A DNA stretch of 13,730 bases from an uncultured Bacilli bacterium (GTDB lineage: Bacteria > Bacillota_I > Bacilli_A > RF39 > UBA660). Shown in pieces: positions 1 to 7,135 of this stretch. A model generated the notes under the pieces. It saw only the letters and a list, made by a program, of their open reading frames with translations, made no database searches and was not told where the DNA came from. The first letter of the stretch is position 1, and each line of letters opens with the position of its first letter. A program made the translations under genes and the position numbers. The stretch spans positions 1 to 13,730 of the forward strand of contig CANQNA010000027.1 of the NCBI GenBank assembly GCA_947625005.1. The letters are read 5' to 3'.

Positions 1-48
1 AACACAACTATTAGTTGTACCTAAATCGATACCTATTATTTTTGCCAT
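1..48 (-). CDS. dnaK: DnaK (Hsp70 chaperone), N-terminal fragment
   Basis: Only the first 16 codons are inside the window; the gene runs off the left edge. They read MAKIIGIDLGTTNSCV, the diagnostic first beta-strand and phosphate-1 loop (DLGTTNS) of the Hsp70 nucleotide-binding domain. The ATG lies 13 bases after the grpE stop, with an AGGAG-type ribosome binding site overlapping that stop, so it is the third gene of an hrcA-grpE-dnaK operon. DnaK is the ATP-dependent cytosolic chaperone for which the upstream GrpE is the nucleotide exchange factor. Regulation is expected through the CIRCE/HrcA sites upstream of hrcA. The rest of the protein cannot be assessed. Confidence 0.95.
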   Translation of the reverse strand, partial: MAKIIGIDLGTTNSCV

Positions 49-61
49 ATTATTCACTCTC

Positions 62-619
62 CTATTCATTTACTTTGACCATGGCAGGTCTAATAACTTT
101 ATCTTTATATTTATAACCTTTTTGTAATACTTCTAAGACAACTCCGGCAGGCTTAGATTTATCTGATTCCATCAATACTGCTTGATGAACATTCGGATCA
201 AATTCTACCCCCATTGCCTCTATTTCCGTAACTTCAAACTTTTGTAAAATATTATTCATATTTCCAAAAATCATTTTGAAACCACTTAAAAATTTACTTA
301 CTTCATCACTTAAATCATTATCATCTAATTTTATTGCCCGCTCAAAATTATCGATAATTGGTAAAAGTTCCATAATTAAATTTTCATTAGCATATTTTAA
401 ATATTGTGCAGTTTCTTCTTCTTTACGTCTTTTAAAATTTGCGAGTTCGGCGTTATTTCTTAAAAACTTTTCTTGAGTTCCTTTTAACTCATTTTCTAAC
501 TTTTCAATAGTTTTCTTTAACCCTAGAATTTCTTTATTTTCTTTTTTTTCTACTTTTTTCTCTGCTTTTTCTGCTTTCTCTGCTTTTTTTAATTTATCTT
601 TTAACTCTTCTTCTTTCAT
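62..619 (-). CDS. grpE: GrpE, nucleotide exchange factor of DnaK
   Basis: 185 residues, normal for GrpE. Family knowledge: a GrpE dimer opens the DnaK nucleotide-binding domain to release ADP in the cytosolic DnaK-DnaJ-GrpE cycle. The N-terminal ~50 residues are very rich in Lys and Glu, with short repeats (AEKAEKAEKK), and lead into the long dimerising coiled coil (about 30-75). A helical region follows (LLPIIDNFERAI, 85-96), then the beta-wing that contacts DnaK, with the signature FDPNVHQAV (140-148) and LQKGYKYKDKVIRPAMV (165-181). The start is supported by a GAAAGG ribosome binding site that lies inside the last codons of hrcA, only 4 bases away, so the two genes are probably translationally linked. 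Nothing is missing. Confidence 0.97.
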   Translation of the reverse strand: MKEEELKDKLKKAEKAEKAEKKVEKKENKEILGLKKTIEKLENELKGTQEKFLRNNAELANFKRRKEEETAQYLKYANENLIMELLPIIDNFERAIKLDDNDLSDEVSKFLSGFKMIFGNMNNILQKFEVTEIEAMGVEFDPNVHQAVLMESDKSKPAGVVLEVLQKGYKYKDKVIRPAMVKVNE

Positions 620-623
620 TTTT

Positions 624-1613
624 CTACCTTTCTATGTAGTCTTTTAAAAAATTAAGTAAAGTAACTACTCGATCATATTCCATTCTTTTAGGCCCAATAA
701 CAGCAATTGTTCCTGATTGTCCTTGAACATTATAACTAGTTTTAACAATTGTTACATTTGGATCAAATTCAGTTTCATCGCCTATATAAATATTAACTTC
801 ATTATCGTCTGTTTCTATTTTTTTGACTAAATCGACATCTTCTAATTTTCCAATCATTTCTTTAATCTTAGTTGCTTCATTATACTCAGGTTGTTTTAAA
901 ATATTAGTTTTTCTTCCAAAGAAAATATCATTATCTTTACCAGCCATTTCTCTAAAAGCATCATAAAACATTGTGTAAATTTGTTCATATCTTTGGAATA
1001 TATCAGCAATTTTAGGTTTAATTTCAAACTCTAATCTACTTGCCACATCTTCAATTGGTGTGCCTATCAATTCTTTATTAATAATCTCAGAAATTTTGAC
1101 GATTTCTTTAATATCAATATTTTCACTTATACTTACTTGTTTGTTCTCAACATGACCAGTATTAGTAATAATCACTGCTACTATTTTTCGTTCATCTAAT
1201 TGTACAACACTAACTTGTTTTAAAGTATTATTTTTGCTAGCATGTCCTAAAACTATACTAGTATAATTAGTCAGATCTGCAATGATTTCCATAGCTTTAG
1301 TAATTGCACTACTTAAATCTAAATCTTTATTATTTAAAATAGTTTGAAGTTTTAACAAATCATCTCCAGTAATTTCTTTAGGTTTCATTAAATGTTCTAT
1401 ATAATAGTGATATCCTGCCTCGGAGGGAATTCTACCACTAGATGTATGAGTTTTTTCTAAATAACCTAATTCTTCTAAGTAAGCCATATCATTTCTGATA
1501 GTTGCACTACTACAATTGAATTTTTCACACAAAGATTTAGATCCAACAGGTTTAACTGTTTTAACATACGATTCAACAATTTCTCTTAATAAGTTACTTT
1601 GTCTTTCGCCCAT
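624..1613 (-). CDS. hrcA: HrcA, heat-inducible repressor of CIRCE-controlled genes
   Basis: 329 residues, close to the family's ~340. HrcA binds CIRCE operators and represses chaperone operons; its folding depends on GroEL, which gives the heat response. Visible parts: an N-terminal winged helix (about 5-75) containing KPVGSKSLCEKF and SSATIRNDMAYLEELGYL, then the conserved wing SSGRIPSEAGYHYYIEHL (58-75), and a C-terminal GAF-like/dimerisation region ending in the conserved block around GTIAVIGPKRMEYDRVV. The start ATG has AAGGAAG seven bases upstream. First gene of the hrcA-grpE-dnaK operon and preceded by its own operators, so autoregulated. No anomalies in the coding region. Confidence 0.97.
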   Translation of the reverse strand: MGERQSNLLREIVESYVKTVKPVGSKSLCEKFNCSSATIRNDMAYLEELGYLEKTHTSSGRIPSEAGYHYYIEHLMKPKEITGDDLLKLQTILNNKDLDLSSAITKAMEIIADLTNYTSIVLGHASKNNTLKQVSVVQLDERKIVAVIITNTGHVENKQVSISENIDIKEIVKISEIINKELIGTPIEDVASRLEFEIKPKIADIFQRYEQIYTMFYDAFREMAGKDNDIFFGRKTNILKQPEYNEATKIKEMIGKLEDVDLVKKIETDDNEVNIYIGDETEFDPNVTIVKTSYNVQGQSGTIAVIGPKRMEYDRVVTLLNFLKDYIER

Positions 1614-1628
1614 GCACTCACTTCCTTG

Positions 1629-1655
1629 TTAGCACCACACATTTTAAAGTGCTAA
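1629..1655 (-). promoter_or_regulatory. CIRCE operator (proximal copy)
   Basis: Inverted repeat read on the minus strand as TTAGCACTT-N9-TGGTGCTAA, against the CIRCE consensus TTAGCACTC-N9-GAGTGCTAA. The spacer is the canonical 9 bases; each arm departs slightly from consensus. It lies in the 5' leader, just upstream of the hrcA ribosome binding site (1621-1627), and downstream of the -10 box. HrcA bound here would block transcription initiation or early elongation. Confidence 0.85.
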
Positions 1656-1659
1656 TTAC

Positions 1660-1688
1660 ATTATAATATTATGCTTAGCACTTGTCAA
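1660..1688 (-). promoter_or_regulatory. Sigma-A promoter of hrcA-grpE-dnaK
   Basis: Minus-strand TTGACA (1688-1683), a 17-base spacer and TATAAT (1665-1660): both boxes match the vegetative consensus perfectly. The -35 box lies inside the distal CIRCE element and the transcription start falls in or next to the proximal one, so this strong promoter is framed by operators. Confidence 0.9.
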
Positions 1689-1702
1689 TATATGAGTGCT
1701 AA
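1675..1702 (-). promoter_or_regulatory. CIRCE-like operator (distal copy, 10-base spacer)
   Basis: Minus strand reads TTAGCACTC-N10-AAGTGCTAA. The left arm is a perfect CIRCE half-site and the right arm has one mismatch, but the spacer is 10 bases instead of 9. It covers the -35 box of the hrcA promoter. Confidence 0.8.
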
Positions 1703-1730
1703 TTTATAAAAATATTTTACATAAAAAGAA

Positions 1731-1751
1731 AAAGACTAAAAATTAGTCTTT
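1731..1751 (-). terminator. Rho-independent terminator of the pilin-like gene
   Basis: On the minus strand a 9-bp stem (AAAGACTAA / TTAGTCTTT) with a 3-base loop overlaps the stop codon of the pilin-like gene and runs into a T-rich tract (TTCTTTTTAT, 1730-1721). It separates this gene from the hrcA operon. Confidence 0.8.
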
Positions 1752-3009
1752 AACAATCATCACAAGATAATTTATAAGGGCATTCTTTTGTACCTAAAGT
1801 TGTTCCTTTAGCACAAGAATCATTTTTAACAATTTTTACTTTATCTTTTAGAGTTACAACAGGAAGATATGGCCATCCCCCCGTAGTATTGTTTATTCCT
1901 CCATTAGTTGTCAAATTAAGATTCCATTGACGACTACCACCTAAACCAACAAGTGAATATCCAATTATAAAAGGCTTAGGAAGCCAATCACCACTACCTT
2001 TAATTTGATTATAATCATTAATGGATAATACCCCCATATAATCTGATATTGGTTTATCTAAATTCAAATTATATACTCTACTTTGCCAATTATATTCATA
2101 ATAATAATTTGTTTTTTTAACATAATTTTTATGAATTAAACTATCTACTAAATTCTGTTTCAAAGGAGTTGCTCCTTCAATTTCGCTAGAAAACCAACCT
2201 GTGCCATCTACTCTATGGTGTTCAATACTATACTTAGGTTCATAATCATAATCAGGATCAATACCTATAGTTTTATTATAAACTAATTTTAATTCTCCTT
2301 CTATATAAGAAAATATTCTCCATAAATTTTGTTCGCTGTCACTTGGAAAAGAAGTTGGTTTTGTTGTATCACTCTTTACTTCAAAAACAACCCAATTTTT
2401 AGGATTTTCTCCTTTAGCAATATAACCATTTTCCAGTAAAGGAACAAAGGTTGCATTCTCTTCTAAAGTTTTTACTCTATCTTTTAATGAATTCACATCC
2501 GTTTGTAAATCTGCTATTTGTTTAGATAAATCATTATAATTTTTAGGGCAAATATAAATAGTTTTCGAAGTATCTATTTCCTTTAAATCCCAACTAGAAA
2601 AAGTATCAATACTTACACCTTTATTATCACACTCTTTAAGAATATCCTCATCAGATAATTCATTTTCTAACAACACTGCATTAGCAACAACATAATAGTT
2701 ATTTTTATAATCTAATGTCTTATTATTCGTAGGATCTACTATATTATCATCGATTAAACCAGCATTTTTTAAAGTTTCTAAAGTTATAACAGCTCCTTCA
2801 GTATATCTATTAACATTTACTAAAGCATCATTATTACTTGCTAAATAAACTTTTAAAGCATTATCAAACTCTGAATGTAAATTATCAAGTTGTTTTTCTT
2901 TAGCAACTTTATTATAATGAACAGTTCCAAAAGTAAAAGTAACACCAATTACAGAAATTATTGCTATAGAAACAATAATTTCTATTAGAGTGAATCCTGT
3001 TTTTCTCAT
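1750..3009 (-). CDS. Type IV pilin-like protein with coiled coil and large C-terminal globular domain
   Basis: 419 residues. The N-terminus MRKTGFTLIE is a classic prepilin peptidase site (cleavage expected after Gly5; Glu at mature position 5), followed by one hydrophobic helix (11-28), so it should be exported and assembled or anchored like a type IV pilin or type II pseudopilin. Next come a pilin-like region (30-155), a heptad-like coiled coil (161-185) and a C-terminal domain (190-395). That domain resembles those in Firmicute surface proteins with an LWRI motif (229-232), an IGL/VLS-type block (MGVLSINDYNQI, 325-336) and a WNLNLTTNG...LPVVTLK end (362-388), similar to DUF6273-type domains as far as I recall. 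The last 21 residues hold four cysteines (399, 410, 416, 419), with others at 127 and 154. ATG with AGAGG 9 bases upstream, own promoter and terminator. No pilus assembly genes are nearby. Ligand or exact role unknown. Confidence 0.8.
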   Translation of the reverse strand: MRKTGFTLIEIIVSIAIISVIGVTFTFGTVHYNKVAKEKQLDNLHSEFDNALKVYLASNNDALVNVNRYTEGAVITLETLKNAGLIDDNIVDPTNNKTLDYKNNYYVVANAVLLENELSDEDILKECDNKGVSIDTFSSWDLKEIDTSKTIYICPKNYNDLSKQIADLQTDVNSLKDRVKTLEENATFVPLLENGYIAKGENPKNWVVFEVKSDTTKPTSFPSDSEQNLWRIFSYIEGELKLVYNKTIGIDPDYDYEPKYSIEHHRVDGTGWFSSEIEGATPLKQNLVDSLIHKNYVKKTNYYYEYNWQSRVYNLNLDKPISDYMGVLSINDYNQIKGSGDWLPKPFIIGYSLVGLGGSRQWNLNLTTNGGINNTTGGWPYLPVVTLKDKVKIVKNDSCAKGTTLGTKECPYKLSCDDC

Positions 3010-3058
3010 TAGTTAAAACCTCTATCCTATTTTTTATATTTCCCTATTATTTAAATTA

Positions 3059-3087
3059 ATTGTATATTATTGCTAATTTTATGTCAA
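3059..3087 (-). promoter_or_regulatory. Sigma-A promoter of the pilin-like gene
   Basis: Minus strand: TTGACA (3087-3082), 17-base spacer, TACAAT (3064-3059), about 50 bases before the ATG. Perfect -35 and one mismatch in -10. Confidence 0.8.
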
Positions 3088-3108
3088 GTTTTTAATAAAA
3101 TTTTATAT

Positions 3109-3137
3109 AAAAAATCTAGAAAGTTTCTAAATTTTTT
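3109..3137 (-). terminator. Terminator after the HerA-like gene
   Basis: Minus strand: 13-base arms (3125-3137 and 3109-3121) pair throughout with one G-U wobble around a 3-base loop; the descending arm ends in TTTTTT, and the stem overlaps the stop codon. The stem is A/T-rich, so it is weaker than the others. Confidence 0.65.
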
Positions 3138-4890
3138 ATTGTTTCCATCTATTTAATACATCACAGTTAGAACTGTATGGTAATGGATTAGGTAAATCCA
3201 TTTTAATTAAAAGAGGTATTTTGAAAGCATTACCAAATGATACTAATGTACCACTTTGTAATGAATTAAGTTTATTAATAATATCATTAGAAATATTAGG
3301 TAACATCTTTTCAATATATTCTAGATCTCTAGGGTGTGTCATTTTCAAAATTAAGAAGTTACTCATTTGTGATATAACAGTTTCACTTATTTCAACAGGT
3401 CTTTGACTAATTAAGTTTAGTATTACTCCGTATTTTCTACCTTCTTTTGCAATACGTTCAAAAATGTTATAACCAAGTAAGAAATTATCATTATCTGCAA
3501 CTACATATCTATGGGCTTCTTCTACAAATAAATGGAAAGGAATACTTGCTCTATCTTTTAAACTTTTAGAAAAATCAAAAAGTATTCTACTCATAATTTT
3601 AACTATGTTCTTAGCAAGTCCATCATTAACATTTTCTAAATTTATATTAACAATTTGGCTTCTTTTATTATTTAAAACAATTAAACTAGATACATAATTA
3701 TCTAAATCAATATATTCAGGATAATCAAAATATGCTGCTTCAGGTCCATTTAAGATAGAATTTAAACGAACTTGTAAAATTGTTGCATGATCTTGAATAG
3801 TTTGATTATCTAAGAATCCTTCACCGATTAAAGTAAAGTCTAAAGCTCCCGCTAAATCTTTTAAATTGTAGAAAGCATCTGTTGGTGTAGGAATACTTTC
3901 TTCTAGAGAATCATTAATAAACTTTCTAACATATTCATTTAATAGAACACTTTCACCAAATTCTCCATTTCTATCTATTTTAAAACAATCGCTAAATATA
4001 CGTGTATATCCTATTCCTTGTAATTCAGCATTTAAATTAAATTCATTAGTACTACAACTAGAAATAATTGTAAATATATCATTTTTCTTTAATGCTGCTG
4101 TTTTATTTGAGAATAATACTGACATAATTGCTTTAGCAATTAAATGGTTTTTAAGTTTTATAGAATTTTCATCATGTTTACTAAAGATTTTGGCAAGTTT
4201 AATCATTCTTGCAATAATCGTTAATTGAGCATGATTATCAGCATTAAGTAGAAGGGCAATATCATCATCTTTAAGCAAGAAGATTGGTATTTGTAAAACT
4301 GCATCTGTTGGATCCTCTGGATTAGTAGTTAAGAATTTATATTGATAATTAGGATTAATTTGATCTAATACTTTAAAAGCATTTTTATACTCTCCATAAG
4401 CATCAAACATAAAAATATTTGCATTATATGTTAAGAAATTTTTATTTAAAAAGACATTTTGAACTATACGAGCTACACTACAACTTTTACCACTACCTGT
4501 ATTACCCATAATTGCTAAATGGTTAGAAAATAAATCGTTAATTTTTGCATAAATATTTCTTTCAGGATATATTGGACTTTTTCCAATATAAATAGAATCT
4601 TCATCATTTACTCCCATTATAATATCCAATTCTGGTTTTGTAATTACTCTAATTGTACTTGTTAAAGTTGGTTTTTTTATTGTACCTGCAATAAATTTAT
4701 CTCCAACAAATTCTCCTTTTAAATCAATATAAACTAAATCTTCATCAACTTCTTTTACTTCTCCCAAAATTTTTCCAACATTATCTTCAAATACAACGTG
4801 TAAATTCATTAAATTAGGTACTATTCCACCTTCTTTATTAATAAATACAGCTGCTGTTGAATCATTAATATTTTTTATCTTACCAAACAT
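3136..4890 (-). CDS. herA: HerA-type DNA-translocase ATPase (HAS-barrel + DUF87)
   Basis: 584 residues, the usual length. HerA proteins are hexameric FtsK/HerA-class P-loop ATPases that pump DNA, normally with the nuclease NurA in end resection or, in bacteria, in some defence systems. Visible: an N-terminal beta-rich HAS-barrel (about 1-75); Walker A GNTGSGKS (129-136) after the family's SNHLAIMG strand; FMFDAYGEY (160-168), the conserved strand after the P-loop; Walker B FHLFVEEAHRY (452-462) with the catalytic Glu pair; and a C-terminal IAKEGRKYG...SQRP block (480-498), followed by the TxxPRDLEYI region. Start: ATG with AAGGA 8 bases upstream. It begins 36 bases after the deoA stop and has its own candidate promoter. 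No nurA or SIR2-type partner lies in the window, so its partner and role are open. The symbol is by family only. Confidence 0.85.
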   Translation of the reverse strand: MFGKIKNINDSTAAVFINKEGGIVPNLMNLHVVFEDNVGKILGEVKEVDEDLVYIDLKGEFVGDKFIAGTIKKPTLTSTIRVITKPELDIIMGVNDEDSIYIGKSPIYPERNIYAKINDLFSNHLAIMGNTGSGKSCSVARIVQNVFLNKNFLTYNANIFMFDAYGEYKNAFKVLDQINPNYQYKFLTTNPEDPTDAVLQIPIFLLKDDDIALLLNADNHAQLTIIARMIKLAKIFSKHDENSIKLKNHLIAKAIMSVLFSNKTAALKKNDIFTIISSCSTNEFNLNAELQGIGYTRIFSDCFKIDRNGEFGESVLLNEYVRKFINDSLEESIPTPTDAFYNLKDLAGALDFTLIGEGFLDNQTIQDHATILQVRLNSILNGPEAAYFDYPEYIDLDNYVSSLIVLNNKRSQIVNINLENVNDGLAKNIVKIMSRILFDFSKSLKDRASIPFHLFVEEAHRYVVADNDNFLLGYNIFERIAKEGRKYGVILNLISQRPVEISETVISQMSNFLILKMTHPRDLEYIEKMLPNISNDIINKLNSLQSGTLVSFGNAFKIPLLIKMDLPNPLPYSSNCDVLNRWKQ

Positions 4891-4912
4891 AACACCAATC
4901 CTTACTATAACA

Positions 4913-4940
4913 ATAATATCATATTTTTATAATATTTCAA
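4913..4940 (-). promoter_or_regulatory. Candidate promoter of the HerA-like gene
   Basis: Minus strand: TTGAAA (4940-4935), 16-base spacer, TATTAT (4918-4913) with an extended TGA just upstream of the -10. The -35 lies in the last codons of deoA. Since no terminator follows deoA, the gene could be expressed from here and by readthrough. Confidence 0.5.
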
Positions 4941-6153
4941 AACAATTAAAATCTTTTTTTGTAAACTTTACTGGCCTTTCTATAAAAAGATAAGCAAGTA
5001 AATCACCTTTTTTTACTTTATCTCCTATCTTTTTTAAAAGTCTTATACCAGTGTTCGTTTTTATCTTATCAGATTCACTAGTTTTATTTACTCCCAATTT
5101 TAAAGAGAGCAAACCAATGCCTAATGCATCTATATTTACAAGTGTTCCACTTTTATTTGCTTTAATTGCCACTACATCATCAGATAAATCCAGTTTTGCT
5201 AAATCTCCTCCTTGACTTTTTACAAAAAGAGCAAATTTTTCGATAGCTTTACCTGAATTTATACTTTCTTCTACTTCTTTATAAGCTTTTTCTTCACTAA
5301 TATTTTTAGCAGCACTTATTAATTTTGTAGCAATTTCAAAGGAAATATTTTTTAAAGAACTATTCTTTCCTTTTAATACCTTAATTGCTTCTAAAACTTC
5401 TATAGCATTTCCTATAGAATCCCCTAAAGGAGTATTCATAGGAGTAAATATTGTAATAACTTTTTTTTGGAAAGATTTTCCTATTTTAATTAACCAATCA
5501 CTTAAAGTTTTAGCATCTTCTTCAGTTTTTATTAATGCGCCATCTCCTACTTTTATATCAATGAGAATGATACTAGCACCACTTGCTATTTTTTTAGACA
5601 TTATACTGGAAGCAATTAAAGGAATCGATTCAGTAGTACCAGTTAAATTACGTAAATTATAAATTATTTTATCCATAGGAACTAAATTATCTGTTTGCCG
5701 AGAAATACAAAAACCAACTTTTTTAGCTAAAGAAAGAAATTGTTCTTTCGTAATATCTGTTTTAAAACCAGGAATACTTTCTAATTTATCAATAGTCCCG
5801 CCTGTATTACCTAAGCCTGGCCCACTCATCTTAGCCATAGTTAAACCACATGCTGCTATAATAGGACCGACCACCATAGTAGTAGTATCTCCCACTCCTC
5901 CCGTAGAATGCTTATCAACTACAGGTGTTTTAACAGAACTTAAATCATAAATTTCTCCACTATCTATAAAGATTTGAGTTAAATTTTTTGTTTCTTTAAA
6001 AGTCATACCATTTATTACAATAGCCATTAAAAGTGCACTCATTTGAGCATCACTTACTTTTTTTCTTAAGTAACCATTAAAACAAAATTCTAATTCTTCT
6101 TTAGTTAGTTCTTGAGAATTTTTCTTTTTCGTAATAATCTCAACTATATTCAC
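4927..6153 (-). CDS. deoA: Thymidine / pyrimidine-nucleoside phosphorylase (DeoA/Pdp)
   Basis: 408 residues (family ~430-440). Catalyses reversible phosphorolysis of pyrimidine nucleosides to base and (deoxy)ribose-1-phosphate in cytosolic nucleoside salvage. Conserved: DKHSTGGVGD (80-89) with the phosphate-binding Lys81, His82 and Ser83; the Gly-rich TGGTIDKLE loop (117-125); Arg168, Ser183 and Lys187 in YNLRNLTGT...SSIMSKK, which bind the base. Odd points: the loop reads SGPGLGNTGGT where the usual family sequence is SGRGLGHTGGT (Arg to Pro112, His to Asn116), and the C-terminal domain stops soon after KKIGDKVKKGDLLAYL, about 25 residues short. The start is GTG with AGAGGG 7 bases upstream and an extended -10 promoter. 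Thymidine versus uridine preference cannot be read from the sequence. Confidence 0.92.
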   Translation of the reverse strand: MNIVEIITKKKNSQELTKEELEFCFNGYLRKKVSDAQMSALLMAIVINGMTFKETKNLTQIFIDSGEIYDLSSVKTPVVDKHSTGGVGDTTTMVVGPIIAACGLTMAKMSGPGLGNTGGTIDKLESIPGFKTDITKEQFLSLAKKVGFCISRQTDNLVPMDKIIYNLRNLTGTTESIPLIASSIMSKKIASGASIILIDIKVGDGALIKTEEDAKTLSDWLIKIGKSFQKKVITIFTPMNTPLGDSIGNAIEVLEAIKVLKGKNSSLKNISFEIATKLISAAKNISEEKAYKEVEESINSGKAIEKFALFVKSQGGDLAKLDLSDDVVAIKANKSGTLVNIDALGIGLLSLKLGVNKTSESDKIKTNTGIRLLKKIGDKVKKGDLLAYLFIERPVKFTKKDFNCFEIL

Positions 6154-6175
6154 ACTAACACCCTCTATTATTTTT

Positions 6176-6184
6176 ATTGTAACA
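6176..6184 (-). promoter_or_regulatory. Extended -10 promoter of deoA
   Basis: Minus strand TGT-TACAAT (6184-6176) is an extended -10 element, 22 bases before the GTG start. The hexamer 17 bases upstream (TCGTTT) is a poor -35, which is common for TGn promoters. Confidence 0.5.
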
Positions 6185-6226
6185 TAAATTAAAGAAAAAA
6201 ACGAGAAAAATTTAAGGGAAAAGAAA

Positions 6227-6246
6227 AATCTAGGTTACCCTAGATT
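6227..6246 (-). terminator. Terminator of rpsB-tsf
   Basis: Minus strand: 8-bp stem AATCTAGG / CCTAGATT with a 4-base loop, overlapping the tsf stop, followed by TTTCTTTT. Clear intrinsic terminator. Confidence 0.85.
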
Positions 6247-7117
6247 ATCCATTAATTTGGCTCATTACTTCTTCAGCAAAGTTTTCTTCTCTTTTTTGCA
6301 TTCCTTCGCCTACTTCAAAACGAACCATTTTAATAACTTCTCCTCCATTATTTTTAACATAATCATTTACAGAAAGATCTGAATCTTTGACAAAAGCTTG
6401 GTCTACTAAACATATTTCTTTAAAGAATTTCTTTATTCTACCAGCGACCATTTTTTCTGCAATTTCTGGTTTCTTTCCTTCATTAATAGCTTGTTCAGTT
6501 AAAACTGCTTTTTCTCTAGCAATGACACTCTCTGGAACATCACTTTCACATAAATACTCAGGTTTCATTGCTGCAGCTTGCATAGCAACATCTTTAGCAA
6601 CTTCTGTATTAGCTCCTTTAACTACAGTTAAAACAGCAATTCTTCCTCCCATATGTAAATATGCACCAAAATTATCTTCATCAGTTTTTTCTACAACTTC
6701 AATTCTTCTTAAAGATAATTTTTCTCCAATTTTAGCAGTTTTAGCTACTATTAAATCATTAATAGTTCCCTCTGCAACTTTTACATTTAAAGCTTCTTCT
6801 AAAGTTGTTACATTACTATTCAAAATAGATTTTCCAATAGTATCTATCATTTCTTTAAATTCTTCATTTTTAGAAACAAAGTCAGTTTCACTATTTACTT
6901 CTAAAATAACTGCTTTATTACCATCTATATAAACATTTGCTAAACCTTCTGCAGCAATTCTATCAGCTTTTTTAGTTGCTTTAGCAAATCCTTTTTCTCT
7001 TAACCAATCAACAGCAGCATTAATATCACCATTGGTTTCAGTTAAAGCTTTTTTACAGTCCATCATTCCTGAACCAGTTATTTCACGTAATTCACTTACT
7101 TGTTTTGCAGTAATCAT
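6245..7117 (-). CDS. tsf: Elongation factor Ts
   Basis: 290 residues, normal. EF-Ts catalyses GDP release from EF-Tu during translation in the cytosol. The N-terminal UBA-like domain (1-55) has GSGMMDCKKAL (16-26); the core begins with the family signature ILEVNSETDFV (71-81), whose TDFV inserts near the EF-Tu nucleotide site; the C-terminal half has the coiled-coil and second subdomain (about 180-290). The ATG has AAAGGGG 7 bases upstream, and the gene follows rpsB after an 18-base gap, the standard rpsB-tsf pair. The usual next genes pyrH and frr are absent: the operon ends in a terminator and deoA follows. Confidence 0.98.
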   Translation of the reverse strand: MITAKQVSELREITGSGMMDCKKALTETNGDINAAVDWLREKGFAKATKKADRIAAEGLANVYIDGNKAVILEVNSETDFVSKNEEFKEMIDTIGKSILNSNVTTLEEALNVKVAEGTINDLIVAKTAKIGEKLSLRRIEVVEKTDEDNFGAYLHMGGRIAVLTVVKGANTEVAKDVAMQAAAMKPEYLCESDVPESVIAREKAVLTEQAINEGKKPEIAEKMVAGRIKKFFKEICLVDQAFVKDSDLSVNDYVKNNGGEVIKMVRFEVGEGMQKREENFAEEVMSQING

Positions 7118-7135
7118 TAATATTCCCCTTTCATT

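Noticed and set aside
276..476. Plus-strand open frame opposite grpE
   Set aside because: Antisense shadow of a clear gene; it has no ribosome binding site and a low-complexity product.
3221..3406. Plus-strand open frame opposite the HerA-like gene
   Set aside because: Antisense shadow; it lies opposite the conserved C-terminal part of the ATPase.
6387..6932. 181-codon plus-strand open frame opposite tsf
   Set aside because: Antisense shadow of tsf; it is long only because the A/T-poor-stop reverse frame of this gene stays open. It has no ribosome binding site or family motif.
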